Shown here: one piece after another, positions 40,805 to 49,500 of the stretch
Layout of the letters: the number at the start of each line of letters is the position of its first letter
How positions within the stretch are numbered: position 1 is the stretch's first letter
From: an uncultured Bacteroidia bacterium
GTDB lineage: Bacteria > Bacteroidota > Bacteroidia > Bacteroidales > ML635J-15
Assembly: GCA_902800045.1 (NCBI GenBank)
Contig: CADCCZ010000001.1
Location: forward strand, 1,035,346 to 1,099,345
Length of the DNA: 64,000 nt
Reading direction: 5' to 3'
Translations under genes and position numbers: made by a program
Notes under the pieces: model-generated
What the model saw: the letters and a program-made list of their open reading frames with translations, nothing else
The model's database searches: none
What the model was told of the DNA's origin: nothing

Positions 40805-41842
40805 TTATTTTGCTATGGTTAACAAAATATCGCATGCTTTTTCTATCACATTGTCGATACCTTGTGCTGTCTGCACCGGGTCGAGGATTTCGGTAACATC
40901 TGGTGGCATACCATTTTCGTAGTTGTTGCCGTTGTTGTCGAGGGTACGCGTTATAGAGAAGCGGTACGACCAGCCATTTGGCAATTCGCCTCCATTTGGC
41001 AGACCTAGTCCGCCACCTGTAGTATCACCGACTATGGTAGCATCGGGAAAATTTGACTTTATGCACAGCGAGAAGAACGACGTCGCGCTATACGAACCGC
41101 GGTCTGTAAGAACAACAATAGGCTTACCGTATGTAGTTTTCTCGTCATGACTTGGCTGTTTAACAATGCTAATGTCGGAAAAATCGTCGTGAGCTGGGCC
41201 GTTCTTTATCTGCGTCTGGTAAAGCTGACGGTCACCACGAGGAAAGAGTTTCATCAAGTTCCACACATTATCCACGTTGCCTCCACCATTCTGGCGCAAG
41301 TCGATTATCATACCCTTGGTGTTCTTGTAACGGTTCACAAGATATTCCAAATCGTCGTCGGAAATCGCACTGGTAAATGAAGAATAGCGCAGATATGCAA
41401 TCTGACCGTCGCGAATAGCATTGTGAGTAAATGCTCCTGTCGTATGATAATTTATCGTCAAATAATTGAGAACAACCACATCGGGATCTATGTTGCTGTT
41501 CGCGTACATTCTGCGGTAAACCAACTCGTTGTGCGACACATCAAAAGGTGAAATAAGATTTGTATGTCCATCGTTTAGGGTATTTAGCATTGCACCCAAA
41601 ACATTGAACAGGCTGTCGTCGCTGATTTTTTCAGAAACCTTAGGTCTATACACTGCGTAAACCGAATCCCAGTCAACGCCCTTCACATCGAAAAACGAAT
41701 ACTGCTCGTCAACTGTTTTCCATAGGTATTCGAATGTTGTAACAGGATCCTTGCCAGGTTCCTTTTCCATAAACGCCTTTTCGCACGAAGAACAGAGCAA
41801 GACAAAGGCCATAAATGCTAAAGCTATATGTAATTTCTTCAT
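40805..41842 (-). CDS. S41 family (C-terminal processing) protease lipoprotein
   Basis: A 345-residue lipoprotein (MKKLHIALAFMAFVLLCSSC). A helical N-terminal domain (TTFEYLWKTVDEQYSFFDVKGVDWDSVYAVYRPKV) is followed by the S41 core with LRQNGGGNVDNVWNL and the catalytic Ser in TDRGSYSATSFFSLC, then DTTGGGLGLPNGGELPNGW and a GMPPDVTE segment. No PDZ domain is visible, as in the tricorn-core subgroup. The open frame begins six bases earlier at a TTG; the ATG at 41842 is preferred. It starts 2 bases after the stop of the outer-membrane protein gene. Confidence 0.9.
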   Translation of the reverse strand: MKKLHIALAFMAFVLLCSSCEKAFMEKEPGKDPVTTFEYLWKTVDEQYSFFDVKGVDWDSVYAVYRPKVSEKISDDSLFNVLGAMLNTLNDGHTNLISPFDVSHNELVYRRMYANSNIDPDVVVLNYLTINYHTTGAFTHNAIRDGQIAYLRYSSFTSAISDDDLEYLVNRYKNTKGMIIDLRQNGGGNVDNVWNLMKLFPRGDRQLYQTQIKNGPAHDDFSDISIVKQPSHDEKTTYGKPIVVLTDRGSYSATSFFSLCIKSNFPDATIVGDTTGGGLGLPNGGELPNGWSYRFSITRTLDNNGNNYENGMPPDVTEILDPVQTAQGIDNVIEKACDILLTIAK

Positions 41843-41844
41843 AA

Positions 41845-42660
41845 TCAATTGATATTAAACATTAACTTCAAATTTACAGTATGATAGGCATTGTCGAAGC
41901 GATGCGTTGCGGTGTGGCGCGTTGTCCAGTAGTCCCAACGATACGAAAGTCCTATCCTATTGCGGTTCTTGAGGTTGAAAAATATTCCGATGTCGGTTGT
42001 ATTTCCGGGCATTGCAATTGCAAACGACTCATAGCTATCGAGCAGATACTCGATAGGATTGTCGGACGATGTTGCATTATATACGTATGCATAACCAGGA
42101 CGGGTTCCAAAAGCAAATATTGGCAGCGACACATCGGCGAACAAGGTAAACAGGTCGGTGCGACGGCGTGAAGGAATGTCGTACTCGAGGCGGAAGTTAG
42201 CATCGAACGCAAACATAAATGTCAGGCCGACTGAGGCGTTCATCATTTTCTGATTAATGCGAATGTCGGTGTACGGGTTCAGCGAACCGCCAACCCAAAG
42301 TCTCAACGAGCCCTCGGCAGGTTCGGCAACTCGGTACAGAAAAGCTGTACTCAAGTTGATTGTAACACCGTTGGCGCCAGCATCCGAATCAGACTTGTTT
42401 TCTGCGCCTAAACATCCGCCAACGACATTGTTCAGCACGACACGACAACGTTTCCACTCGACGGTAAGGCCAAAATCGACACTTGGTGCAAAACCCGAAT
42501 AGTGTAGCGGCGACACGCCAGCATCATAATATCTGTTTGCGCCCAGACTTCCTCCACCAGTCAGATATATAGGTACGCGTGAGTGTTCTATAGATGTCTT
42601 CTGTCCCATGACCACAAACACGGACAGCAGCAAAATAAGCATAATTGAAAATCGTTTCAT
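41845..42660 (-). CDS. Exported, probable outer-membrane beta-barrel protein
   Basis: A 271-residue exported protein (signal MKRFSIMLILLLSVFVVMGQ). The mature part is rich in alternating amphipathic strands (YLTGGGSLGANRYYDAGVSP, VDFGLTVEWKRCRVVLNNVVGG, GLTFMFAFDANFRLEYDIP, RIGLSYRWDYWTTRHTATH) and ends NLKLMFNIN, typical of a barrel. No family is recognised. It is the first gene of a two-gene operon with the S41 protease lipoprotein, so the two may work on the same surface substrate. Confidence 0.75.
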   Translation of the reverse strand: MKRFSIMLILLLSVFVVMGQKTSIEHSRVPIYLTGGGSLGANRYYDAGVSPLHYSGFAPSVDFGLTVEWKRCRVVLNNVVGGCLGAENKSDSDAGANGVTINLSTAFLYRVAEPAEGSLRLWVGGSLNPYTDIRINQKMMNASVGLTFMFAFDANFRLEYDIPSRRRTDLFTLFADVSLPIFAFGTRPGYAYVYNATSSDNPIEYLLDSYESFAIAMPGNTTDIGIFFNLKNRNRIGLSYRWDYWTTRHTATHRFDNAYHTVNLKLMFNIN

Positions 42661-42684
42661 GCCTTGTTGTTTTATTTATTTCTG

Positions 42685-42692
42685 CAAAGATA
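42685..42692 (-). promoter_or_regulatory. -7 element of the barrel/S41 operon
   Basis: Minus-strand TATCTTTG, 25 bases before the ATG at 42660. Confidence 0.5.
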
Positions 42693-42702
42693 ATTGTTTT
42701 AT

Positions 42703-42828
42703 TTAATCTATTTGATAGTCAACACCCCTATTCAAATCCCATTCCGCCACATTGTTTTCAATATATTCGGCAATGCGGTTCATTTCGGCGGTGTCGCGAA
42801 TAATGCGGTCGTAATATCTGGATTGCTG
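42703..42828 (-). pseudogene. Remnant of a REP-associated transposase, C-terminal end
   Basis: Read on the minus strand this codes for QQSRYYDRIIRDTAEMNRIAEYIENNVAEWDLN and a stop, matching the catalytic-Tyr end of RAYT transposases (compare NYYEHIIRD in the intact gene at 30531-31070). Just upstream the frame is broken by TAA and a GC-rich palindrome. The DNA beyond, to about 42935, has a VVMP-like coding trace and may be the decayed HUH region. No intact gene remains. Confidence 0.7.
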
Positions 42829-42844
42829 GTTTTATTCCTGTGGG

Positions 42845-42862
42845 GTCGTGGCGCGCCGCGAC
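42845..42862. repeat. GC-rich REP-like palindrome in the transposase remnant
   Basis: GTCGTGGCGCGCCGCGAC is an 18-bp palindrome with one mismatched pair, strikingly GC-rich in an AT-rich gap, placed where an intact RAYT gene would continue. Confidence 0.65.
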
Positions 42863-42948
42863 GCAACAGAATCAAAACCAACAATCCGTCAATACAATAT
42901 CATTTATAATCATAATCCCAGGCATTACAACCCACAAGGGAATATACA

Positions 42949-43005
42949 CAAAAAAACGGAGTCAAGATTCTGAAACAAGTTCAGGATGACAGACTCCGTT
43001 TTTTA
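42949..43005. terminator. Terminator after ackA containing a repeat-like hairpin
   Basis: ACGGAGTC (42956-42963) pairs with GACTCCGT (42992-42999). The loop itself holds a second stem TTCTGAA / TTCAGGA around ACAAG. A-run before and T-run after make it bidirectional. The inner segment resembles a common intergenic repeat. Confidence 0.75.
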
Positions 43006-43020
43006 TCGAATACCTATATA

Positions 43021-44238
43021 TTATTTACCCTGAACGAGCTTCATGGTATCCATTGCAATTACATATTCCTCGTCGGTGGTGACAACGATGGTCGTAACCT
43101 TCGAATCGGGGGTTGAGATAACTGCATCTTCGCCCATAATCTTGTCGTTCTTTTCCATATCGACCTTAATGCCGAGGCATTCCATGTTCTCGAGAATCGG
43201 GTGACGCATAAACCATGCATTTTCGCCGATACCGCCTGTGAACAGAAGGATGTCGCATCCGCCCATCTCGGCCATGTAACCGCCGATGTAGCGTTTTACG
43301 CGCTGTGCAAACATATCGAATGCGTAGGTGCTTCTTTCGTCACCTGCATCGCGTCCTGCACGGATGTCGCGCATATCCTGCTTGCCGCCGCTGATGCCAA
43401 CAAGACCGCTCTTCTTGTAGAAGATGTTTGTAATATCCTTCATAGTCTTGCCTTCAGCAAGTTCCTTTTCTACAATATACAATACTGCACCCGGGTCAAC
43501 ATCGCCTGGACGGCTACCCATGATAAGACCTTCGAGAGCCGTGAGACCCATAGTGGTGTCAACCGACTTGCCGTGGTCGATAGCAGCGATAGAAGCACCG
43601 CTACCAAGGTGGCAGCTTATTATCTTAAGATCTTTCCAGTCCTTGCCAATCATCTTGGCAGCCTTTTCAGCTACAAAGCCGTGGCTTGTTCCGTGGAAGC
43701 CGTAACGACGGAGATGATACTTCTGGTAGTATTCGTATGGCAGACCATAGAGGAACGACTTCGGAGGAAGTGTCTGGTGGAAAGCGGTATCGAATACAAC
43801 TGCCTGCGGAACATTGGGCAATACTTCGCGCATAGCGTAGATACCTGCCAAGTTGCCGGGAGTGTGAAGCGGAGCCAAATCGGCGAGCGACTTAATCTTT
43901 TCGATAACATCGTCGTTTACAAGAGCACTAGCCTTGAAAAGTTCGCCACCGTGAGCAACGCGGTTACCAACAGCTTCGATTTCCTTTAAGTCCTTGATAA
44001 CGCCCATTTTCGGGTCTGTAAGAGCCTTGAGAACCATCTTGATACCTGCAGTGTGGTCAGCGATTGGAGTCTGTTCGTAGTGCTTCTGTCCGTTGTACTT
44101 GTGGGTGAATTCTCCCATTTCGAGGCCTATTCTTTCGAGAAGACCTTTTGCCATTACGGTAGAATTGTTGTTAGCGTCAATGTTGATGAGCTGGTATTTA
44201 ATTGAAGAACTACCGCAGTTTAAAACTAATATTTTCAT
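43021..44238 (-). CDS. ackA: Acetate kinase
   Basis: Acetate kinase makes ATP and acetate from acetyl phosphate. 405 residues, normal length. Motifs: LVLNCGSSSIKYQL at the start, VVFDTAFHQT, RRYGFHGTSHGFVAEKAA, ISCHLGSGASIAAI, TMGLTALEGLIMGSRPGDVDP, and FTGGIGENAWFMR. It follows pta by 25 bases; the two form the acetate pathway operon that gives a fermenter substrate-level ATP. Confidence 0.98.
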   Translation of the reverse strand: MKILVLNCGSSSIKYQLINIDANNNSTVMAKGLLERIGLEMGEFTHKYNGQKHYEQTPIADHTAGIKMVLKALTDPKMGVIKDLKEIEAVGNRVAHGGELFKASALVNDDVIEKIKSLADLAPLHTPGNLAGIYAMREVLPNVPQAVVFDTAFHQTLPPKSFLYGLPYEYYQKYHLRRYGFHGTSHGFVAEKAAKMIGKDWKDLKIISCHLGSGASIAAIDHGKSVDTTMGLTALEGLIMGSRPGDVDPGAVLYIVEKELAEGKTMKDITNIFYKKSGLVGISGGKQDMRDIRAGRDAGDERSTYAFDMFAQRVKRYIGGYMAEMGGCDILLFTGGIGENAWFMRHPILENMECLGIKVDMEKNDKIMGEDAVISTPDSKVTTIVVTTDEEYVIAMDTMKLVQGK

Positions 44239-44263
44239 CTTTTACGTATTTTGTTGTTAATGA

Positions 44264-45274
44264 TTATTTTTTCTGAGCTATTGCCTGATTGCAAGTGATA
44301 GCAACTAGTTTGTAAACATCTTCAACCGAGCATCCGCGGCTAAGGTCGTTGCACGGCTTAGCGAGACCCTGCAAAACTGGGCCAACTGCTTCGGCACCAG
44401 CGAGACGCTGAACGAGCTTGTAAGCGATGTTACCAACTTCGAGGCACGGGAATACCAATGTGTTTGCCTTTCCAGCAACCTTGCTACCTGGAGCCTTGCT
44501 TGAGCCAACCGACGGAACGATTGCAGCATCGGCCTGAAGTTCACCGTCGAGAAGCAGGTCGGGACGAGCTTCCTGAGCGAGACGGGTAGCCTCGATAACC
44601 TTGTCAACAACTTCGTGCTTTGCCGAACCCTTTGTCGAGAAGCTGAGGATAGCAACGGCCGGGTCGATTTTTGCGATGTTCTTTGCAGTGTCGGCGGTGC
44701 AGACAGCGATTTCGGCGAGCTGTTTTGCATCGGGCATAGGAGTAACAGCGCAGTCGGCGAATACCATCTTGCCGTCGGTTCCGTACTTGCTGCCTTCGGG
44801 GAGGAACATAATGAATGCACCAGATACGCAGCTAACGCCCGGAACAGTCTTGATAATCTGCAATGCAGGACGGAGCATGTCGCCTGTGGTCGAACGGGCA
44901 CCGCTTACGAGACCATCGGCTTCGCCAGCCTTAACCAAGAGGATACCTAGGTACATGAAGTTCTCGGCAAGACCTTCGGCCTGTTCCATTGTCATACCTT
45001 TTGCCTTGCGGATTTCGTAAAGCATTTCGGCATACTTCTGCTTTTCGGGGTTGTTCTTCGGGTCGATAATGCGAGCCTTGCTGATGTTCTTCAAACCGAA
45101 TTCGGCTGTCATTTCAGCAATTTTCTGTGCAGGACCGATAAGGATTACATCGGCGATTCCGTCTGCAATAATCTGGTCTGCAGCCTTTAATGTACGAGGT
45201 TCGTCACCTTCGGGGAGTACGATGCGCTGTTTGTTAGCCTGCGCATTTCTGATAATTTCTTGAATCAAATCCAT
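44264..45274 (-). CDS. pta: Phosphate acetyltransferase
   Basis: Converts acetyl-CoA and phosphate to acetyl phosphate. 336 residues, the short (class I) form without the regulatory N-terminal domain of the enterobacterial enzyme. Motifs: RIVLPEGDEPRTLKAA, GLVSGARSTTGDMLRPALQIIKT, FADCAVTPMPDAKQLAEIA, GSAKHEVVDKV and NTLVFPCLEVGNIAYKLVQRLA. It precedes ackA, with a TACCTTTG promoter element upstream. Confidence 0.97.
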   Translation of the reverse strand: MDLIQEIIRNAQANKQRIVLPEGDEPRTLKAADQIIADGIADVILIGPAQKIAEMTAEFGLKNISKARIIDPKNNPEKQKYAEMLYEIRKAKGMTMEQAEGLAENFMYLGILLVKAGEADGLVSGARSTTGDMLRPALQIIKTVPGVSCVSGAFIMFLPEGSKYGTDGKMVFADCAVTPMPDAKQLAEIAVCTADTAKNIAKIDPAVAILSFSTKGSAKHEVVDKVIEATRLAQEARPDLLLDGELQADAAIVPSVGSSKAPGSKVAGKANTLVFPCLEVGNIAYKLVQRLAGAEAVGPVLQGLAKPCNDLSRGCSVEDVYKLVAITCNQAIAQKK

Positions 45275-45313
45275 TGTTGTATTATAATTTTATTGTTCTA
45301 AAATTTGAAAAAC

Positions 45314-45321
45314 CAAAGGTA
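45314..45321 (-). promoter_or_regulatory. -7 element of the pta-ackA operon
   Basis: Minus-strand TACCTTTG, 40 bases before the pta ATG. Confidence 0.45.
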
Positions 45322-45408
45322 AGTTTTTTATGGCAAAATTTGGCAATGAAAATTCATGTTTTTTAGCAAATTTATCAACAACGTATACAATTACACAAAA
45401 CACGTATA

Positions 45409-45426
45409 GGCGCAACGCATTGCGCC
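45409..45426. repeat. Palindrome between pta and the glycosyltransferase gene
   Basis: GGCGCAA-CGCA-TTGCGCC, a perfect 7-bp stem with no T-run on either side; REP-like rather than a terminator, though it could weakly end glycosyltransferase transcription. Confidence 0.5.
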
Positions 45427-45472
45427 TTATTAGCAAAGAATTGCATATTTATCCAATGATATAAACGCGGAT

Positions 45473-46426
45473 TTATTCCAAAGTTTCCTCTATCTGGTAG
45501 TCGTTTCTTGTTGCAGAATTGCGGGCAATCATCTCGCCGACGAAGCCCGAAAGGAACATCTGCGTGCCAAGAATCATCATTACCAAGGCAAGGTAGAAAT
45601 ATGGAGTATCGGTAACAAGCGGTGCTGGCACATGCTTGCACAAGGCGGCAATCTTGATTCCACCGACCACACAAATGGCGATGAACCCGATAATGAACAT
45701 CACGCTGCCCCACAAACCGAAGAAATGCATCGGGCGCTTGCCAAAACGCGACAGGAAATACAGCGAGAACAAGTCCAGATAACCGTGGACAAACCTGTCG
45801 AGACCGAACTTCGACACGCCATACTGGCGCTTGCGATGCTCGACGACCTTCTCGCCTATCTTCGTGAAACCAGCGTTCTTTGCGAGATATGGAATATAGC
45901 GGTGCATTTCGCCGTAAACCTCGATATTCTTCACCACCTTGTTGCGATAAGCCTTCAGTCCGCAGTTCATGTCGTGCAACTTGATGCCTGTAACACGGCG
46001 TGCTGTAGCGTTGTATATTTTCGACGGGATATTCTTTGTAAAGGTATTGTCGTAGCGTTTTTTCTTCCATCCCGACACAAGGTCGTAGCCGTCCTCCTTT
46101 ATCATGCGGTAAAGTTCGGGAACCTCATCGGGACTGTCCTGCATATCGGCATCCATTGTGATGACAACATCGCCCTTGCAAGCTTGGAAACCAACCTGCA
46201 ACGCAGCAGATTTACCATAGTTCCTACGGAAAGAAATACCACGCACCTGCTCGTGCTTCTTCTTCAGGTCGCAGACGACTTTCCACGAATTGTCGGTGCT
46301 GCCGTCATTAACAAACAGAATTTCAAACGAAAACGAATGCTCGTTCATCACGCGCACAATCCATTCGCACAATTCGGGCAAGGATTCCTCCTCGTTATAC
46401 AGCGGAACTACAACAGAAATATCCAT
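45473..46426 (-). CDS. Family 2 glycosyltransferase, polyisoprenyl-phosphate type
   Basis: A 317-residue GT2 enzyme with two C-terminal membrane helices (about 230-255 and 270-295), the layout of DPM1/GtrB/ArnC-like enzymes that load a sugar onto undecaprenyl phosphate. Motifs: VVVPLYNEEESLPEL, FVNDGSTDNSW, the DxD at 92-94 in MDADMQD, and DMNCGLKAYRN. The sugar and final acceptor (lipopolysaccharide, lipoprotein or T9SS anchor glycan) are unknown. It stands alone with its own consensus promoter. Confidence 0.88.
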   Translation of the reverse strand: MDISVVVPLYNEEESLPELCEWIVRVMNEHSFSFEILFVNDGSTDNSWKVVCDLKKKHEQVRGISFRRNYGKSAALQVGFQACKGDVVITMDADMQDSPDEVPELYRMIKEDGYDLVSGWKKKRYDNTFTKNIPSKIYNATARRVTGIKLHDMNCGLKAYRNKVVKNIEVYGEMHRYIPYLAKNAGFTKIGEKVVEHRKRQYGVSKFGLDRFVHGYLDLFSLYFLSRFGKRPMHFFGLWGSVMFIIGFIAICVVGGIKIAALCKHVPAPLVTDTPYFYLALVMMILGTQMFLSGFVGEMIARNSATRNDYQIEETLE

Positions 46427-46443
46427 AAATACATATTTTGGCG

Positions 46444-46474
46444 CAAAGATAAGGAATATTTTGGATCTGGCAAA
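46444..46474 (-). promoter_or_regulatory. Promoter of the glycosyltransferase gene
   Basis: Minus-strand TTTG (46471-46474), exactly 19 bases, TATCTTTG (46444-46451), 18 bases before the ATG. A full consensus match. Confidence 0.8.
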
Positions 46475-46560
46475 GCAGAGTTAAAGGTTAGGATTTTAGC
46501 AAAGCCGACAAAGGCGAGAAGGCTAACGTCCTTTTGACTATCAGCCTTCTTCCTTTAAAA

Positions 46561-49500
46561 TTAATATAGTACGGTAACCGTTCCTTCAAACTTTTCCATA
46601 TCTTCATCGAGTTCTACAATATATGTATAAACTCCAGCTGGCACATAATGACCACGGAAACGTCCATCCCACGGAGCATCGTTGCCCCTGCCCTTGTACA
46701 GCAGCTGTCCCCAACGGTTGAACACATATATGTGAGCTTCGGGGAACATGTCAATATTCTCGATTACCCATTCGTCGTTGATACCATCGCCATTAGGAGT
46801 AAAGACATCTGGAATTTCGATGCAATCCCTATAGTTTAAAGGAACAACGATTCCTCGTTCTATGACGAAGCATCCGTTTGCATCGGTAACAACAACGCTG
46901 TACATACCAGTGCCAAGCCCTTCGAACAACGACGTATCAGACACGTTTGAATCGAGAGCGTACTCGTACGGCAAAGCTCCTCCGCTTGCCAAAATTTCAA
47001 TTTTACCATCTTTTCTATCCCGGCATGTTGGCTCGGTTACAACTACCGACATATCAATCTGTTCGGGTTGTGATACCGACACCTGGACATAGGCTATACA
47101 TCCGTTTGCATCGACAGCTACGGCATTATAAATTCCAGCAGCAAGATGTTCGAAGAAACTTTCATCCTGCATAGTAGGATTATTGCCAACACCATACGTG
47201 TATGGTTCGACACCGCCAGCAGCACTTATTGTTATTGTTCCATTAGCCTGACCATAGCAACTGGCATCGGTAACTTCGGCAACAACACCAATCTCCTGAG
47301 GTGCTGTCAATGTATAGGTTTGGCGAATAGTACAGCCCTCGTAATCGGTTACAACTAAGCCGTAAACACCCGCACTAATATTTGCCAGATTGCCACCAGT
47401 ACTACCATTTGTCCACATATAGCTGTAAGGCGGTCTGCCTCCACCAACTTCAACTGCAATTGCACCATCGGCAGATTTGAAACACAGAGGATTAACGACC
47501 TGCGATACTATGGTAATCTCGGTAGGTGAAACTATACGATGACTTGCAGTACCTAAACAGCCCCATGCATCGCTTACCGTAACAGAATACGACCCAGCAT
47601 CTAGACCTGTAAGAGTTGTTCCGACCAAGCCATTGTCCCACATATAGAACGCTGGCATCTGGACATTTTCGGCAACCACAGAAATCGAAGCGTCGGACAT
47701 TCCATAGCACGAAATCGGAGAAACCTCATCGATTGAAACGGCAATGCTTCCTACAATTCCGACATTTGCCGACGATGTTGCAGAACATCCGTTTTCATCG
47801 GCAACGGTCACAGAATACACGCCTTCGGTTATATCTGTCTGCGTATCCGACTGGCTTCCATTCGACCACACATAAGTATATGGAGAAGTTCCACCAAAAA
47901 CATTAAGTCGCAACGAACCTGCCGAAACTCCGCAATTGACATTTGTAGCCATAGCCACTACCGATAGTTCAGAAGGTTGCGACACCATAGCATTTGCAGT
48001 TATTGAGCATCCATGAGCATCGGAAACTGTAAGAGTATAGTTTCCAGAAGCGACTCCCGACAATGCATTTCCATGATACCCATTGTTCCACGAATATGAA
48101 TACGGCTGAGTTCCTCCGCTCAATGCCGCAATCGTAACATTGCCATCCGTCAGTCCATAGCACGATACCGAATCGGAAGAAAGTTCAAGTACTAAACTTT
48201 CAGGTTGCGACACAGACACTGTTCCTTGCTCTGTACATCCATTTCTATCGGTAACTGTATATCCGAAATTTGTATTTACTGGCAAATGCGTATTATTTAC
48301 TCCTATTGAATTGTCCTGCCATTGTACAGAATATGGAGAACTACCTCCCGATATCTGCAAATGAGCGCTTCCGTTTCCGCCATTGCACTGAGCATCAACA
48401 GTTGTTGCTGTAACTGACAGAGCCGAAGGATCTGCCAGATGCACATGTACAGACGACTGGCATCCATTGGCATCGGTTACAACATAGTCGTAATCGCCAG
48501 CCGACAACGTATAAGTACCCGTATTCTGATATGGTGAAACACCACCCACCGCCGAAACCGTAACCGTAGCATTTCCGCCATGACAGAGAATCTGCACTGC
48601 CGGCGACGATGCGACAAGCGGCTGCGGCTCGGTTATAACAACCGACGCAGACGCCGAACATCCATTTGCATCGTTGACAGTAACGGAATATGTACCAGCA
48701 AGCAAATCTTCGAAAGCATGCGAGCTTGAATTTTCGACAAACACGCCAGATGTCCACGATATCGAATATGGAGAGGTTCCGTTGTCAATCTCTATCGAAA
48801 ATGCGCCATTGTTTCCTCCATTGCAAAGCACATGCGTGGTGTCTGGCACTGACAACGACATCGAAACTCCACTGCCAATATTTACTGTTTGTTCTGTCGA
48901 ACATCCGTTTGCATCGGAAACAGAAATGGAATGCGTTCCAGAAGGCAAATTTGCCGTTGCCACAGATGTATATGCACCTATATTACCGCCATCCCACGAA
49001 TACGAGATATTGCCAGTTCCTCCGACAATTGCAAAATCGACGCTGCCAAGTGTCTGGCAAGTTTGAGCAACGATATTTGAAAATGCAACCGAAAGAGCAT
49101 CTGGTTCTGTTACAAGAATCTGATCCGAAGCAGAACAATTGTTTTCGTCGGTAATAGTATAGGTATAAGGTGTTGCACTAGCCGAAATATTTTCGAAAGT
49201 ACCAGTTCCTGAATATGCGCCAGTTCCGCCAGTACCGGTCACAGTAACTGTTGTTGTCTGACCGTTGCACAAAATAGCGTCGGATGCAATTGCAATCTGC
49301 AATTGCGCAGGCTCAACAGCGCCAACCGAGGCAGTTGCTTCGCAACCGTTGTCATCTAATACAGTAACAAAATATGTACCATATTCCGACAAGTTGTTTT
49401 GAGTTTGCACATTTACATTATTGTTCCAATGGTACGAATAATTGTGTCCTGCTTGCAAATATCCACCCGATGCAGCTGCTGTAACACCGAACTCATCGCC

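Noticed and set aside
45409..45426. Palindrome as terminator of the glycosyltransferase gene
   Set aside because: Perfect stem but no T-run on either strand; listed as a repeat instead.
45632..46537. 301-codon open frame antisense to the glycosyltransferase gene
   Set aside because: Fully overlaps a clear GT2 gene and covers its promoter; shadow frame.
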